From positions 4,898,001 to 4,962,000 of the forward strand of contig NZ_AP026738.1 in assembly GCF_002157685.2 (NCBI RefSeq): a DNA stretch of 64,000 nucleotides, read 5' to 3'. A program made the position numbers and the translations under genes. The DNA is from Comamonas thiooxydans (GTDB lineage Bacteria > Pseudomonadota > Gammaproteobacteria > Burkholderiales > Burkholderiaceae_C). Below the pieces are notes generated by a model. It ran no database searches, had not been told where the DNA came from, and saw only the letters and a list, made by a program, of their open reading frames with translations. Positions 17,779 to 26,589 of this stretch are shown here, in pieces. How positions within the stretch are numbered: position 1 is the stretch's first letter; the number at the start of each line of letters is the position of its first letter.

Positions 17779-20292
17779 TCAATAGGGGAAGATGAAGGGC
17801 TTGTGGCTGAAGGTCCAGCCGCTCTTCTCGGCAATGCGGAAGGACCACTGCATGCCTTCGCTGGCCTTGTTCAGGTCAGCAGCCGCAGGAACGGGCGACG
17901 GCACCTGCATCACCAGGCTGAATTCCACCGTCTCACCCTTGCGAATCACCTGAGCATTGCGCAGACCCTGGAAGCTCAGTGCATAGCCGCTCTGCACCGA
18001 AGTGGCGGCCAGATCGGCGATGGTGTAGTCACCGCCATAGGCCGTCAGGCGATAGCGCTGCACCGCCATCGGCACACCGCCTGTCAGCTCATGCTGCCAG
18101 ATGGGGAATGAGGGGCTCTGCACGGACGCATAGGGGAACAATTGCTGTGGCAGGCGGTTGGGATGCGATTGCTCGCCCAGCGTGCCCGAGATCGTGGGTG
18201 CCCCCAGGTATTCCAGCAGCAGGCTGGGGTAGTTCTGGCGCTCCACGGCGTGCAGCGTCATGGCAAAAGGACCGGCAAACGCCATGCCATCGCTGATAGC
18301 CAGTTGCAGCTCATAGGCACCCGCCACCGTGGGCGCAATGCCGATGCGGTCAGGACAGGTCCATTGGCGCAGGGCCAGGCTCTTCTCGATCCAGCTGGCA
18401 AATGCGGAGACAGTCGCACCAGGCCACTGGCTGCTGCCGGTGTTTCCGCACATATAGGTGTTTTCTGGCACCTGGAGCTTGCTGCCTGCAGGTTCACGCG
18501 ACAGAGTCCACAGATAGGTCAGCATGTCACCGTCCGGGTCATAGCCGTTGCCGTTGAACAGGAAGCTGTTCCAGATCTCCGCAGCGTCTTGCGAATCACC
18601 AAAGCGCAGCTGCCTGCCGGTTTTTCCGATGACCAGGGGCTGCTCCTGGGTGTAGAAGGCGTCCACTGCCAGGCGTGCGATGGGCGCGTTGTTCTTGGTC
18701 TTGACGTTCACGCTGAGCTGCGTGTCCAGCGTGGAGACGCCGTCGGAGCTGGGCGTCCCATGCTCATCGGTCACGACCAGCGAGAAGGAGTACGGACCCG
18801 GTTTGTCGGCCACGAAGCTGGGGTTCATGGCTGCCGCATTGCTGAGCTTGGCGGTGCTGCCATCGGGCTTGTCCAGCATGGTCCAGGCATAGCTCATGCG
18901 GTTGTTGTCGGGGTCGGTGCTGGCCTCGCCCGTCAACGTGACCGTGGTGCCCACGCCAATGGCACTCGCGCCACCCATGACTGCGGCCTTGGCCATCGGC
19001 GGACGATTGGCCCCATTGAGCACGGTAAAGACCTGCGTCACCGGATCACTCCACTCCTTGCCGTCATTCACGCGCAGCTGCACCACGTAGTTGCCGTAAT
19101 GCGTTCCCGTGAAATTGCCCCAGGTAGGGTTGAATTTGGTGGCGGCATCAAAGCCGGCAGGCGCGGACACCAGCGTCCATTCACGCGTCAGTGTGTCCTC
19201 GTCCTTGTCCTGCGAATAAACGCCGGTGGGGATGATGGAGGTGCCCAGCTCAGCTTCGAAAGACTTGGCGAAGGGACGGGAAATGACGGCCACGGGCTTA
19301 GTGTTGGGCGCGCCGTCCGGCTTCTTGACCTTGATCTGAATCCCGCTGAAAGCCGTGGTCGTGCCGTCATACACCACCAGCGTCAAGCGGTAGGTGCCGG
19401 CGAAATCCGGAATCAGTACCGGCCTGGCCGTATTGCTGCCTTCGATGACGGCCTGCGAACCCCAGGGCCGGCCCGCAGGTGCGAAGAACCAGCGGTATTG
19501 CAGGGTGCTGCCCTCCACATGGGTGCTGGCCGAGCCGTCCAGCTGAACACGCTGGCCGCGCACCGCATTGTCGATATTGGCCCCTGCCTTGGCCACCGGA
19601 GCGGTATGCATCTGATTGGCGTTGATCCTGATCGTCACCGGCTGACTGCTCTTGCTGCCATGCGTGACCACCAGCGTTGCGCGGTACAGGCCCACCACAT
19701 CGGGCACAAAGCGCGGCTGCGACAGATGAGGGTTGTCCAGTGCGGCCTTGCTGCCGTCCGGCTTTTCCACCAACGTCCAGTTGAAGCGCATGTCCGCGGC
19801 ACTTCCCCCGGCGGGCGGCTGACTGGCCGTGCCGTCCAGCTGCACCGTGGTATTGACCAGTTGCGCCAGCTCGGGCAACACCACAGCCACCGGGTTGGGG
19901 TTGCGGACTTCCAGCTTGACGCTGACCTCGTTGCTCGACGTCACCGCATCGCTCACCCCCAGGCTGATGCTGTAGTTGCCAGGCAGATCGGGCGTGAAAC
20001 TCGACGTTGCGGCAGTCGGCGTCATCAGCACGGCTGTGCTGCCAGCGGGGCGCTCCGTGAGCTTCCATTGATAGGTCAGTGTGCTGCCACTGGCTGGCGT
20101 GCTGGCAGAGCCGTCGAAAGTGACGGTATCACCGGCGCTAGCAGTGGCAGCAGAGGCCGTGACTCGGGCTGTGGGACGGTTGAGATTGCCCGTGCCGCCA
20201 CCATCATCACCTCCGCCTCCTCCGCCGCCACAGGCGGCCAGGAGCATGGAAAGGCCAATCCCCCAAAGGACATGGCGAGACAAGAATTTCAT
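17779..20292 (-). CDS. PKD-repeat surface lipoprotein of the heme-uptake operon
   Basis: 837 residues from ATG 20292 (AAGGAAA nine bases upstream). Lipoprotein signal ends LLAAC followed by a Gly/Asp linker (GGGGGGGDDGGGTG). Then at least five PKD/Ig-like beta-sandwich repeats of about 90-100 residues are visible, each marked by segments such as DGSAS, LTYQWKL, F-PDLPG-Y-SL-VSD. The C-terminal 250 residues carry a Cys pair (YMCGNTGS and QWTCPDRIG) and no domain I recognise. Its place 82 bases after the receptor gene suggests a cell-surface accessory for hemoprotein capture; this is inference. Confidence 0.85.
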   Translation of the reverse strand: MKFLSRHVLWGIGLSMLLAACGGGGGGGDDGGGTGNLNRPTARVTASAATASAGDTVTFDGSASTPASGSTLTYQWKLTERPAGSTAVLMTPTAATSSFTPDLPGNYSISLGVSDAVTSSNEVSVKLEVRNPNPVAVVLPELAQLVNTTVQLDGTASQPPAGGSAADMRFNWTLVEKPDGSKAALDNPHLSQPRFVPDVVGLYRATLVVTHGSKSSQPVTIRINANQMHTAPVAKAGANIDNAVRGQRVQLDGSASTHVEGSTLQYRWFFAPAGRPWGSQAVIEGSNTARPVLIPDFAGTYRLTLVVYDGTTTAFSGIQIKVKKPDGAPNTKPVAVISRPFAKSFEAELGTSIIPTGVYSQDKDEDTLTREWTLVSAPAGFDAATKFNPTWGNFTGTHYGNYVVQLRVNDGKEWSDPVTQVFTVLNGANRPPMAKAAVMGGASAIGVGTTVTLTGEASTDPDNNRMSYAWTMLDKPDGSTAKLSNAAAMNPSFVADKPGPYSFSLVVTDEHGTPSSDGVSTLDTQLSVNVKTKNNAPIARLAVDAFYTQEQPLVIGKTGRQLRFGDSQDAAEIWNSFLFNGNGYDPDGDMLTYLWTLSREPAGSKLQVPENTYMCGNTGSSQWPGATVSAFASWIEKSLALRQWTCPDRIGIAPTVAGAYELQLAISDGMAFAGPFAMTLHAVERQNYPSLLLEYLGAPTISGTLGEQSHPNRLPQQLFPYASVQSPSFPIWQHELTGGVPMAVQRYRLTAYGGDYTIADLAATSVQSGYALSFQGLRNAQVIRKGETVEFSLVMQVPSPVPAAADLNKASEGMQWSFRIAEKSGWTFSHKPFIFPY

Positions 20293-20374
20293 GGCTGAAA
20301 TTTCCTTTGCAATAAAGCAGGCTGATGCTGCGTAAGAATCGAAAAAGGCGCGCAGACAGGCGTGCAATGCGCTG

Positions 20375-23227
20375 TCAGAACTGCATGGTCACGCTCAGGC
20401 GTGCCGTGCGTCCCGGCGCCGGGACCATGCCCAGGCTCAGGGCGTCCAGGTAATAGCGGTCCGTCACGTTGTCCACGTTGAAGTCCACATTCACGCGGTC
20501 GCTGAGCTTGTAGCTGGCGAAGACATCCCAGAGGACATACGAGTGCCACGGCACGACCTGGTTGAAGCCCTGGGCGGTTTCGTTGTTGAATTCCGGTGTC
20601 GGATTGCGCTTGCCCATGAAGGTGCCGCGCACTCCGACGGTGAGCTTGCGCTCCAGCAGACGGGCACCCAGCAGGGCACTGGCGTGCCACTTGGGCGGAA
20701 TCATGTTGTTGACATAGCTGTTGGCGATGCCGTAGTCAGTGCAGGTGTAGCGCCGGAAGCTGCCAAAGTGGCAGGTCTCGATGAAGGTATAGCGCGTGCC
20801 GCTGGCCTCCATGAAGACCGGCCCCATGTCGTAGGAGCCCGAGACCTCGAAACCGTCGAAGCTCACGCTTTCGATATTGCGCAGGGTGAAGAACTGGCGA
20901 CCGGAGCCTTCTTCCCAGGTGTTGGGGAAGGTGCGGGTGAGATAGTCCTTGGTGGTGTTGCTGAAGTAAGCCAGCTTGGCGCGCAGCTTGTCGCTGCTGC
21001 GCCAGACCCCATCCTTGAGGAAGTTGATGCCGATCTCGCGATTGAGCGTGCGCTCGGGCCTGAGGTGGATGTCCTGCGAGGGAGAGACGGAGTAGCCCGC
21101 CGTGGTCTCGAACAGGCTGGGCATGCGCATGGCACGTGCATGGCGTGCATACAGCTGCACGCTGGGCGTGACATCCCATAGCGCGCTGAACATGGGTGAT
21201 GTGCCGTTGTTGCGGCTGTTCATCATCAGGGGATCACAGCTTCCCGTGCCCTTGCTGTCCACGCAGTAAGCGCTGTCGGGGCTGACCATCATGGGCTTGT
21301 CATCGCGCGACTCAAAGCGGGTATGGCGCAGACCGGCCCCCAGGGTCACGCTGGGCAGCGGCTTCCACTGGAGATCGGTGAACAGGCTCCATTCCGTGCG
21401 CCGTCCCATGCGCCCGCCTGAGCTGAGCATATTGCCGGTGGCAACGCCGTTGACTTTCTCCAGCTGCGCGGCAAGCCCGTAGTCCAGCTTGATACCGCCG
21501 GAGCTGCCAAAGCGCATGCTGTTGCTGACGTCGAAGCCCCAGCGCTTGTAGTTTTCGGAGCCGGCGCCGAACATCTCGTTGACGGTTTCTTCCGAGTAGT
21601 TCTGATTCAGGCTGTCCGTGTTGGTGTGCCAGAAATTGCTGCTCAGATTCAGCCAGTCATTGTTCTCGGGGTTCCAGCGGTGACGCAGGGTATAGGTATC
21701 TGCAGTCACCTTGCTGTTGGAAGTCTGGGCCACCTGCCCCAGCCACAGCAGCTGGGACGGCATCAGCTCGCCATAGGTGCTGGTGTAACGCATATAGCCG
21801 GCTTCCAGCTCCTGATCATTGGGCAGGTACAGGCGCGCCTTGAGCAGCACCGACTCGTTCTCGTGGTTGGTGTTGACAATGCGCTCGCCGCCACGGAAAC
21901 GCGTGGCCCCCACCACCTTGGGAACCACCTCGGTATAGAAGCCGCGGTTATAGGTTTCCGAAAGATCCAGCGTGGGCACCGGCCCCTTGGTTCCCGCGTA
22001 ATAGTTGCCCTGGCTGCGACGTGCGTAGGCCGCGACAATATCGGCCTTCTCGAAACGCTTGGCGAGCGCGATGCTTCCCGCCCAGCTCTTGGGCTGCATC
22101 AGGCCGGGCCGGTTCATGCTCTCGGTAGGTGGCACCACATTGGCGATGTCGAATGGCCCGCCACACAGGCTGGCAATCACGCAGTTGGTGCGATAGACGC
22201 CTCCCGTTCCGTTGCTGGAACTGCCTCCGGTATTGAAGCCTGCCTTGGTCCCCGGCGCGGGTGCCGAGCCGCTGTTGTTCCCGATCAGGCTGCCGCGCAG
22301 ACGGATGCCAAAGGTCTGCCCCGGCCGCACGATGTCATCGGCATTCAGGGTCCGGGCGCTGACCAGTCCCCCCACCGCACCGGTGCCCTGCGCCCCCATG
22401 ACAGGCCCTTTTTCGATCTGTATCCCACCGATCAGATCGGGGTCGATATAGGAGCGCGAAGCGACGCCCGCATAGCCACGGTAGACCGTGGTTTCCTGGC
22501 GTGCACCATCGACGAGCACAGGCACACGTCCCTGCCCCTGCATGCCGCGGATGTTCACATCCAGACCGCCGCTGTTGCGGTTCTCGCCAATCAGCACACC
22601 GGGAGTGCCCTGAAAGATATCGCCCACCGAGGTTCCTCGAAAGCGTTCGATGTCTTCGCGCTTGAGCACATTGCTGGAGCCTGCCGTGCGGTACTGCCGA
22701 TCCTTCTCATCCCGTTCAGCATCGGCCAGAACCAGCACGGTTGGCATGACGCGGCCTGGTGGTTCGCCCTCTTCGGCATCCGGTGCAGCAGCAGTGTCTG
22801 CGGTGGATCCAGACACAGGCTTCAGCCGTACCACCCCGTTGCCCGTGAACACATGCGCGAAGCCGCTGCCCTGCAAAAGCCGGGTCAGTGCCTCGCCCGA
22901 CGTCATCACACCCCGTACGGCCGGAGCGGACAGACCTTGCAACTTTTGCGGATCGAAGACCAGACGCAGTCCGGCTGCCGCACCGAGAGCCACCAGCGCC
23001 TGACCGAGGTCTCCTCCGGGCAGATCGAACTCCACACGTTCCTGAGCCACATCGCCCTGTGCCGTTGCAGCAGGCCGGGCCGGCTTCTCGTCAGCCCAGG
23101 CCTGCCCCAGCAAGGCCATGCTTATCGCTATGGCGATGGCTGTGCGACGCCCCTTGGCGTGCTCGTTGACTTGGCGACTGTATGTCTGCAGCAGAGCACT
23201 GTCGGCTCCTGTTGCCCATCGGTTCAT
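20375..23227 (-). CDS. TonB-dependent heme/hemoprotein receptor with STN signalling domain
   Basis: 950 residues from ATG 23227 (AGAGGA upstream). A signal peptide ends near GQAWADE; next is a secretin/TonB short N-terminal (STN) domain at about residues 55-110 (FDLPGGDLGQALVALGAAAG), which lets FecR-type proteins sense an occupied receptor. The plug follows (VLKREDIERFRGTSVGDIFQ, VNIRGMQGQGRVPVLVDG) and then a 22-strand barrel ending in a terminal Phe (RLSVTMQF). An RAMRMPSLFE...HLRPE region corresponds to the FRAP/NPNL zone of heme receptors. Upstream sigma/anti-sigma genes make this a surface-signalling transducer. Confidence 0.92.
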   Translation of the reverse strand: MNRWATGADSALLQTYSRQVNEHAKGRRTAIAIAISMALLGQAWADEKPARPAATAQGDVAQERVEFDLPGGDLGQALVALGAAAGLRLVFDPQKLQGLSAPAVRGVMTSGEALTRLLQGSGFAHVFTGNGVVRLKPVSGSTADTAAAPDAEEGEPPGRVMPTVLVLADAERDEKDRQYRTAGSSNVLKREDIERFRGTSVGDIFQGTPGVLIGENRNSGGLDVNIRGMQGQGRVPVLVDGARQETTVYRGYAGVASRSYIDPDLIGGIQIEKGPVMGAQGTGAVGGLVSARTLNADDIVRPGQTFGIRLRGSLIGNNSGSAPAPGTKAGFNTGGSSSNGTGGVYRTNCVIASLCGGPFDIANVVPPTESMNRPGLMQPKSWAGSIALAKRFEKADIVAAYARRSQGNYYAGTKGPVPTLDLSETYNRGFYTEVVPKVVGATRFRGGERIVNTNHENESVLLKARLYLPNDQELEAGYMRYTSTYGELMPSQLLWLGQVAQTSNSKVTADTYTLRHRWNPENNDWLNLSSNFWHTNTDSLNQNYSEETVNEMFGAGSENYKRWGFDVSNSMRFGSSGGIKLDYGLAAQLEKVNGVATGNMLSSGGRMGRRTEWSLFTDLQWKPLPSVTLGAGLRHTRFESRDDKPMMVSPDSAYCVDSKGTGSCDPLMMNSRNNGTSPMFSALWDVTPSVQLYARHARAMRMPSLFETTAGYSVSPSQDIHLRPERTLNREIGINFLKDGVWRSSDKLRAKLAYFSNTTKDYLTRTFPNTWEEGSGRQFFTLRNIESVSFDGFEVSGSYDMGPVFMEASGTRYTFIETCHFGSFRRYTCTDYGIANSYVNNMIPPKWHASALLGARLLERKLTVGVRGTFMGKRNPTPEFNNETAQGFNQVVPWHSYVLWDVFASYKLSDRVNVDFNVDNVTDRYYLDALSLGMVPAPGRTARLSVTMQF

Positions 23228-23343
23228 GGCGTCCTCTGAAGTTCGGTGACCGCAAGGCAGACGCAACACCCAATTCCTGGATGCAGCCTGCGATGCCTCT
23301 CTTCAGAGAAGACGGTTGACGCGCAAGATTCAGTAAATACGAA

Positions 23344-23358
23344 TCAAAATTATTTTCA
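23344..23358. promoter_or_regulatory. AT-rich inverted repeat before the receptor gene
   Basis: TCAAAAT-T-ATTTTCA, a 7-bp inverted repeat with one mismatch in the 136-base gap between the fecR-like and receptor genes. The surrounding 30 bases are far more AT-rich than the region. It may mark the promoter read by the adjacent ECF sigma factor; no clear -35/-10 was assigned. Confidence 0.35.
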
Positions 23359-23363
23359 ATACT

Positions 23364-24386
23364 TCAAAAGAACACTACCACCCCTGGTAGTTGCAACAGT
23401 TTCGCCCCCAGTTCCTGAGCGATGGCCTGCACCGCCCCTGCCGCATCGGACTGCAGAAAGACGCCGCTGACGCGCCGCTGCGCCAGCATCTGGTCACGCA
23501 CCACAATGCGGCTCGAGTGATAGCGATTGAGACGATCCACCACATCAGCCAGCGTCATGCGCTCGAAGACCAGCAGCCCACGCTCCCAGGACTGGCCGGC
23601 ATCCTCGCTCAAATCCTGCACAGGCGTTATGCCCCGCCTGTCATAACTGACGCGTTGACCTGGCGATAGCACCACGGCATCCTGCGGCGCATGGTCCAGC
23701 GACACCGCCACCTGGTGGAACACACCGGTCACTTGAGTTCTTTCGTCCAATCGCTCGACGATGAAGCGGGTGCCCAGAGCACGGGTACGCCCGTCGGCCG
23801 CAGCAACCACAAAAGGCCGCTTCTCCGCATCGCGCCCACCGGACACATCCACAGGCTTCGCGTCGAACAAGGCTTCGCCGCGAAGCAAAGCCACATGTCG
23901 CTGCCGCGTGTCGTATCGCACGGCCACGGCGCTGTCGCCGCCCAGGTGCACGCGGCTGCCATCGGGCAGCGCCACTTCGCGACGCTCTCCCACCCCGGTG
24001 CGGTAATCAGCCTCAAAAGCCAGCATGATCTGGCTGCCGGCCCCCATCCACAAGGCGCCTGCAGCAAATACTGCTGCCCCTGCACCTTTCCACAACATGC
24101 GCCGCTGCACGGTTCCTTGCAGCAAAGGTTTTGTCTCCGAAACCATTTCTGCGCCCTGCGCTGGCAGCAGCCCCGACTGTCCCAGCGCCCCCAGTTCGGC
24201 CCAGATGCGCTGGGCATGGGCATAAGCCTGGCGATTTGAAGCCTCTGCATTCAGCCAAAGCTGCAAGGCCTGTTCATCCTCAGGCAGCCAGCCCTCGTCC
24301 GCACGACGCACCAGCCAGGCGGCAGCCTGCAAGCGGATGTCTTCAGCTGCATCGTGAAGGGATGTGGATTGAGATGAAGGATTCAC
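23364..24386 (-). CDS. FecR-family anti-sigma factor/signal transducer
   Basis: About 340 residues from GTG 24386; a TTG at 24413 is the other candidate and neither has a good ribosome site. N-terminal cytoplasmic DUF4880 domain (DIRLQAAAWLVRRADEGW ... QALQLWLNAEASNRQAYA), one membrane span (GAGAAVFAAGALWMGAGS), the periplasmic FecR core (TGVGERREVALPDGSRVHLG), and an STN-like C-terminal end (MTLADVVDRLNRYHSSRIVV). It relays receptor occupancy to the sigma factor encoded 92 or more bases upstream. Confidence 0.9.
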   Translation of the reverse strand: MNPSSQSTSLHDAAEDIRLQAAAWLVRRADEGWLPEDEQALQLWLNAEASNRQAYAHAQRIWAELGALGQSGLLPAQGAEMVSETKPLLQGTVQRRMLWKGAGAAVFAAGALWMGAGSQIMLAFEADYRTGVGERREVALPDGSRVHLGGDSAVAVRYDTRQRHVALLRGEALFDAKPVDVSGGRDAEKRPFVVAAADGRTRALGTRFIVERLDERTQVTGVFHQVAVSLDHAPQDAVVLSPGQRVSYDRRGITPVQDLSEDAGQSWERGLLVFERMTLADVVDRLNRYHSSRIVVRDQMLAQRRVSGVFLQSDAAGAVQAIAQELGAKLLQLPGVVVFF

Positions 24387-24505
24387 AAAAAACTGCTGTC
24401 TGAATGCAAACAATTGGAGTGCATGATGGGAAGACGTTCAAGCATTGGCAAACCAGTAATTTTCATCCAAGGCAAGCATCTGGCGCTCTGACACACTGCA
24501 AAGCT

Positions 24506-25003
24506 TCAGTGAAGCGGCAAGCGCGCCATGGCGTGGGCCAAGGCCCGCGCCAGATGCTTCTGCACCGAGCTGGTGGAGATCTCCAGCGCATCCGCCACCT
24601 GCTGATAACTTTGCTCCTGCACCCGCACGCGCATGAAGATGTCCTGAGTGAGCGGCGACAGCTCCTTCAAAGCCTCAGCCAGTTGTAGCAGACGCTGGCG
24701 GCCAGCCACCGACTGATCCGGACCAGGCGCGGTGTCCGCTATGTGCACCAGCTCCTCTGGCGCAACCGCTGCGGTCTTGCGCGCCTCCTGCTGGCGGGCC
24801 ATGTCGACGAGCATATTGCGCGCCATCTGGAACAGATACGCCCGGGCATCATGCACAGGTGCAACTGCCGTGGCCTCGATGAAGCGCAGGAAAATCTCCT
24901 GCAGCATGTCCTGAGCCACATGCATATCGTGCACGCGGTAGGTGAGCCAGGCCAGCAATTCCCGGCGATGGGCAATGAAGATACTTTGAGGGTCGCTGGA
25001 CAT
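24506..25003 (-). CDS. FecI-type ECF RNA polymerase sigma factor
   Basis: 165 residues from ATG 25003; an ATG at 25027 would almost abut the Fur box and so leave no leader. Region 2 is visible (LLAWLTYRVHDMHVAQDMLQ, then ARAYLFQMARNMLVD) and region 4 (LSPLTQDIFMRVRVQEQSYQ with the HTH QQVADALEISTSSVQKHL). Iron-starvation sigma factors of this type transcribe the adjacent TonB receptor gene when FecR signals that the ligand is bound. First gene of the Fur-controlled string sigma - fecR-like - receptor. Confidence 0.93.
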   Translation of the reverse strand: MSSDPQSIFIAHRRELLAWLTYRVHDMHVAQDMLQEIFLRFIEATAVAPVHDARAYLFQMARNMLVDMARQQEARKTAAVAPEELVHIADTAPGPDQSVAGRQRLLQLAEALKELSPLTQDIFMRVRVQEQSYQQVADALEISTSSVQKHLARALAHAMARLPLH

Positions 25004-25030
25004 GATGAAGACGTGGATTGTATCCATGAT

Positions 25031-25050
25031 TGAGAATGAATCTCATTCAT
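25031..25050. promoter_or_regulatory. Fur box upstream of the ECF sigma gene
   Basis: TGAGAATGAATCTCATTCAT contains the perfect inverted repeat GAATGA-ATC-TCATTC (25034-25048) and resembles the usual Fur-box pattern of NAT triplets. It lies directly upstream of the sigma factor start, where bound Fur-Fe(II) would block transcription in iron-replete cells. Confidence 0.8.
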
Positions 25051-25481
25051 AAAACAATGAAGCCTACGCCTTGCCGGGAAGCACAGACTGCTCCCCGAAG
25101 CTGATGTTCCAGATGGCGGCAGTCCCTCGGGATTTTTTCTCTCGCGCCTCCAAGGAGACAGCGCCTCGGCAGACCTGCTTCCACTCGGGACTTCGACGCA
25201 CTTGAAACTGAGCCGCTTTTTGTAGATCGATCGTCATCTATCGACTGTCGAATTTTTCTTTGCTGCGCTCAATGTCTGATATCGGCATCAGCTGCCATTC
25301 GCTTTGACGCTTGAACCTGCCTGAAGCGGTCAGCTGTGAATATCTGCGGGATGACTGGTTCTCAATGAAGGTGCGACAACTATAGAAATACCCTAGGCAG
25401 GCAGTTGCTTTGCACGAAGACTCGAGAGCGGCTTGAAAAGATATGAAGTTCCACGAAAACAAGACCTTCCCGGTTGAACAT
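25051..25481. other. Non-coding gap between sigma factor and mhpR
   Basis: About 430 bases with no convincing gene. Short open frames here (for example on the minus strand ending at 25238) overlap the 3' end of mhpR and have no recognisable features. No terminator stem with a T-run was found. The sigma gene promoter is expected at the left end. Confidence 0.6.
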
Positions 25482-26267
25482 CTAGTCCAGCCAAGGCGCC
25501 ACATCCTTGCCCATGCGCACAGCCAGCTTCTTCAGTCGGGGAAGATAGCGGGCAAGCAATTCTTCCCTGGCGACAGCAGACTTGGGGAAGACCAGATTCA
25601 GGCCTCCGATCAGGCGACGTCCGCACTTCAATGGCACAGCCACTGCGCCAAAGGGCGCCTGTTGATGCCAGTCACCATCGCTGATGCCATATCCGCGCTG
25701 TCGCGTTTCCTCAATCAAACGCTCCACCGACGCTCTGTCTCTTGCCATAGCCCCCGTGGCATCGTCACGTTGCGCGAGAAGTGAGAGCAAGCCTTCCTTC
25801 TCATCGGTGGAGCAGGATGCCAGATAGGCTCGTCCCATCGCGGTGAAGAACAGCGGCAGCTTTTCTCCGATCATGCCGCGATGCTGAGACAAGCGGCTGA
25901 AACGGTGCGTGCTTTCACGCACAACCATGAAGCCGCCTTCCACGGTGCCCAGATCGCAAGGCCAAAGCAGCTCGGGCACCGCAGCACGCATCAGCGGCAA
26001 TGCGACCTGCTCCACCCAGGCATCATCGACAAGCCCTTCGCTCAGGCTGCGCACTGCAAAAGTCAGGTAGTACTGCCCGTCTTTCTCCCCCCTGCGCACG
26101 AATCCCTCCGCCCGCAAGGTCTCCATCAATCGCTTGACGGTGGTGCGGTGAATATCGCATGCCTGTGCCAGTGCCGTGGTTGAAGCAATGCCGCCAGGGG
26201 CTCTATTCATTGCCTGCAGCAGAGCCAGGCCTCGCGACAAGCTGCGTACATCCTTGTAGTCATTCAT
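25482..26267 (-). CDS. mhpR: IclR-family activator of the 3-hydroxyphenylpropionate pathway
   Basis: 261 residues from ATG 26267. N-terminal winged HTH (SLSRGLALLQAMNRAPGGIA, HRTTVKRLMETLRAEGFVRR) and a C-terminal IclR effector domain (MIGEKLPLFFTAMGRAYLAS; RQRGYGISDGDWHQQAPFGA with conserved GAVAVPL). It is divergent from mhpA, as in E. coli, where MhpR activates the operon in response to 3-(3-hydroxyphenyl)propionate. The shared 322-base intergenic region holds two inverted repeats, one matching the remembered MhpR operator. Confidence 0.93.
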   Translation of the reverse strand: MNDYKDVRSLSRGLALLQAMNRAPGGIASTTALAQACDIHRTTVKRLMETLRAEGFVRRGEKDGQYYLTFAVRSLSEGLVDDAWVEQVALPLMRAAVPELLWPCDLGTVEGGFMVVRESTHRFSRLSQHRGMIGEKLPLFFTAMGRAYLASCSTDEKEGLLSLLAQRDDATGAMARDRASVERLIEETRQRGYGISDGDWHQQAPFGAVAVPLKCGRRLIGGLNLVFPKSAVAREELLARYLPRLKKLAVRMGKDVAPWLD

Positions 26268-26293
26268 GGGACTGTGCTCAAAAGTGAAGATTT

Positions 26294-26309
26294 CTTGGGA
26301 GTGCCCAAG
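26294..26309. promoter_or_regulatory. Inverted repeat near the mhpR start
   Basis: Perfect 6-4-6 repeat CTTGGG-AGTG-CCCAAG, 27 bases upstream of the mhpR start codon. Could be an operator for autoregulation or a short hairpin in the mhpR leader. Confidence 0.4.
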
Positions 26310-26495
26310 TATGAATACCGCAAGCCATGGGGCGCAATTGCGAGGCGCTCTGCTGCTGCGCGCAATGAATATTCTCAATCCGATGCTCAGCCATGCGCGG
26401 CCCTGCCATCCATCGCTCCAAAGACCATCTGGCAGGCCTGGCCTCGACAGATAGCCGGCGAAAACATCGGCAGCAAGGGTATGCACCTAGCAATA

Positions 26496-26512
26496 TGTGC
26501 ACCAGGTGCACA
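26496..26512. promoter_or_regulatory. Probable MhpR operator
   Basis: A perfect 17-bp palindrome TGTGCACC-A-GGTGCACA. Read on the other strand it differs at only one end position from the operator I recall for E. coli MhpR (GGTGCACCTGGTGCACA). It lies about 33 bases upstream of a TTGACA hexamer in front of mhpA, in position for an activator. Confidence 0.85.
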
Positions 26513-26533
26513 CCATTTTCAGACTCCTCGAGT

Positions 26534-26566
26534 GTTTTGACAATTATCAAAACAGCACTCGATGCA
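26534..26566 (+). promoter_or_regulatory. mhpA promoter
   Basis: A consensus -35 TTGACA (26537-26542) is followed after 18 bases by a poor -10 (GATGCA, 26561-26566), as expected of an activator-dependent promoter. The -35 sits inside a perfect inverted repeat GTTTTGA-CAATTA-TCAAAAC (26534-26553), which may bind a second regulator. Confidence 0.6.
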
Positions 26567-26589
26567 CTCACCAAATACGGAGACTGAAA

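Noticed and set aside
18142..20298. A 718-codon plus-strand frame opposite the PKD gene
   Set aside because: Shadow frame; the minus-strand PKD repeats and lipobox are clear.
25238..25504. Short minus-strand frame (88 codons) between the sigma factor and mhpR
   Set aside because: Overlaps the mhpR 3' end in another frame and shows no recognisable features.
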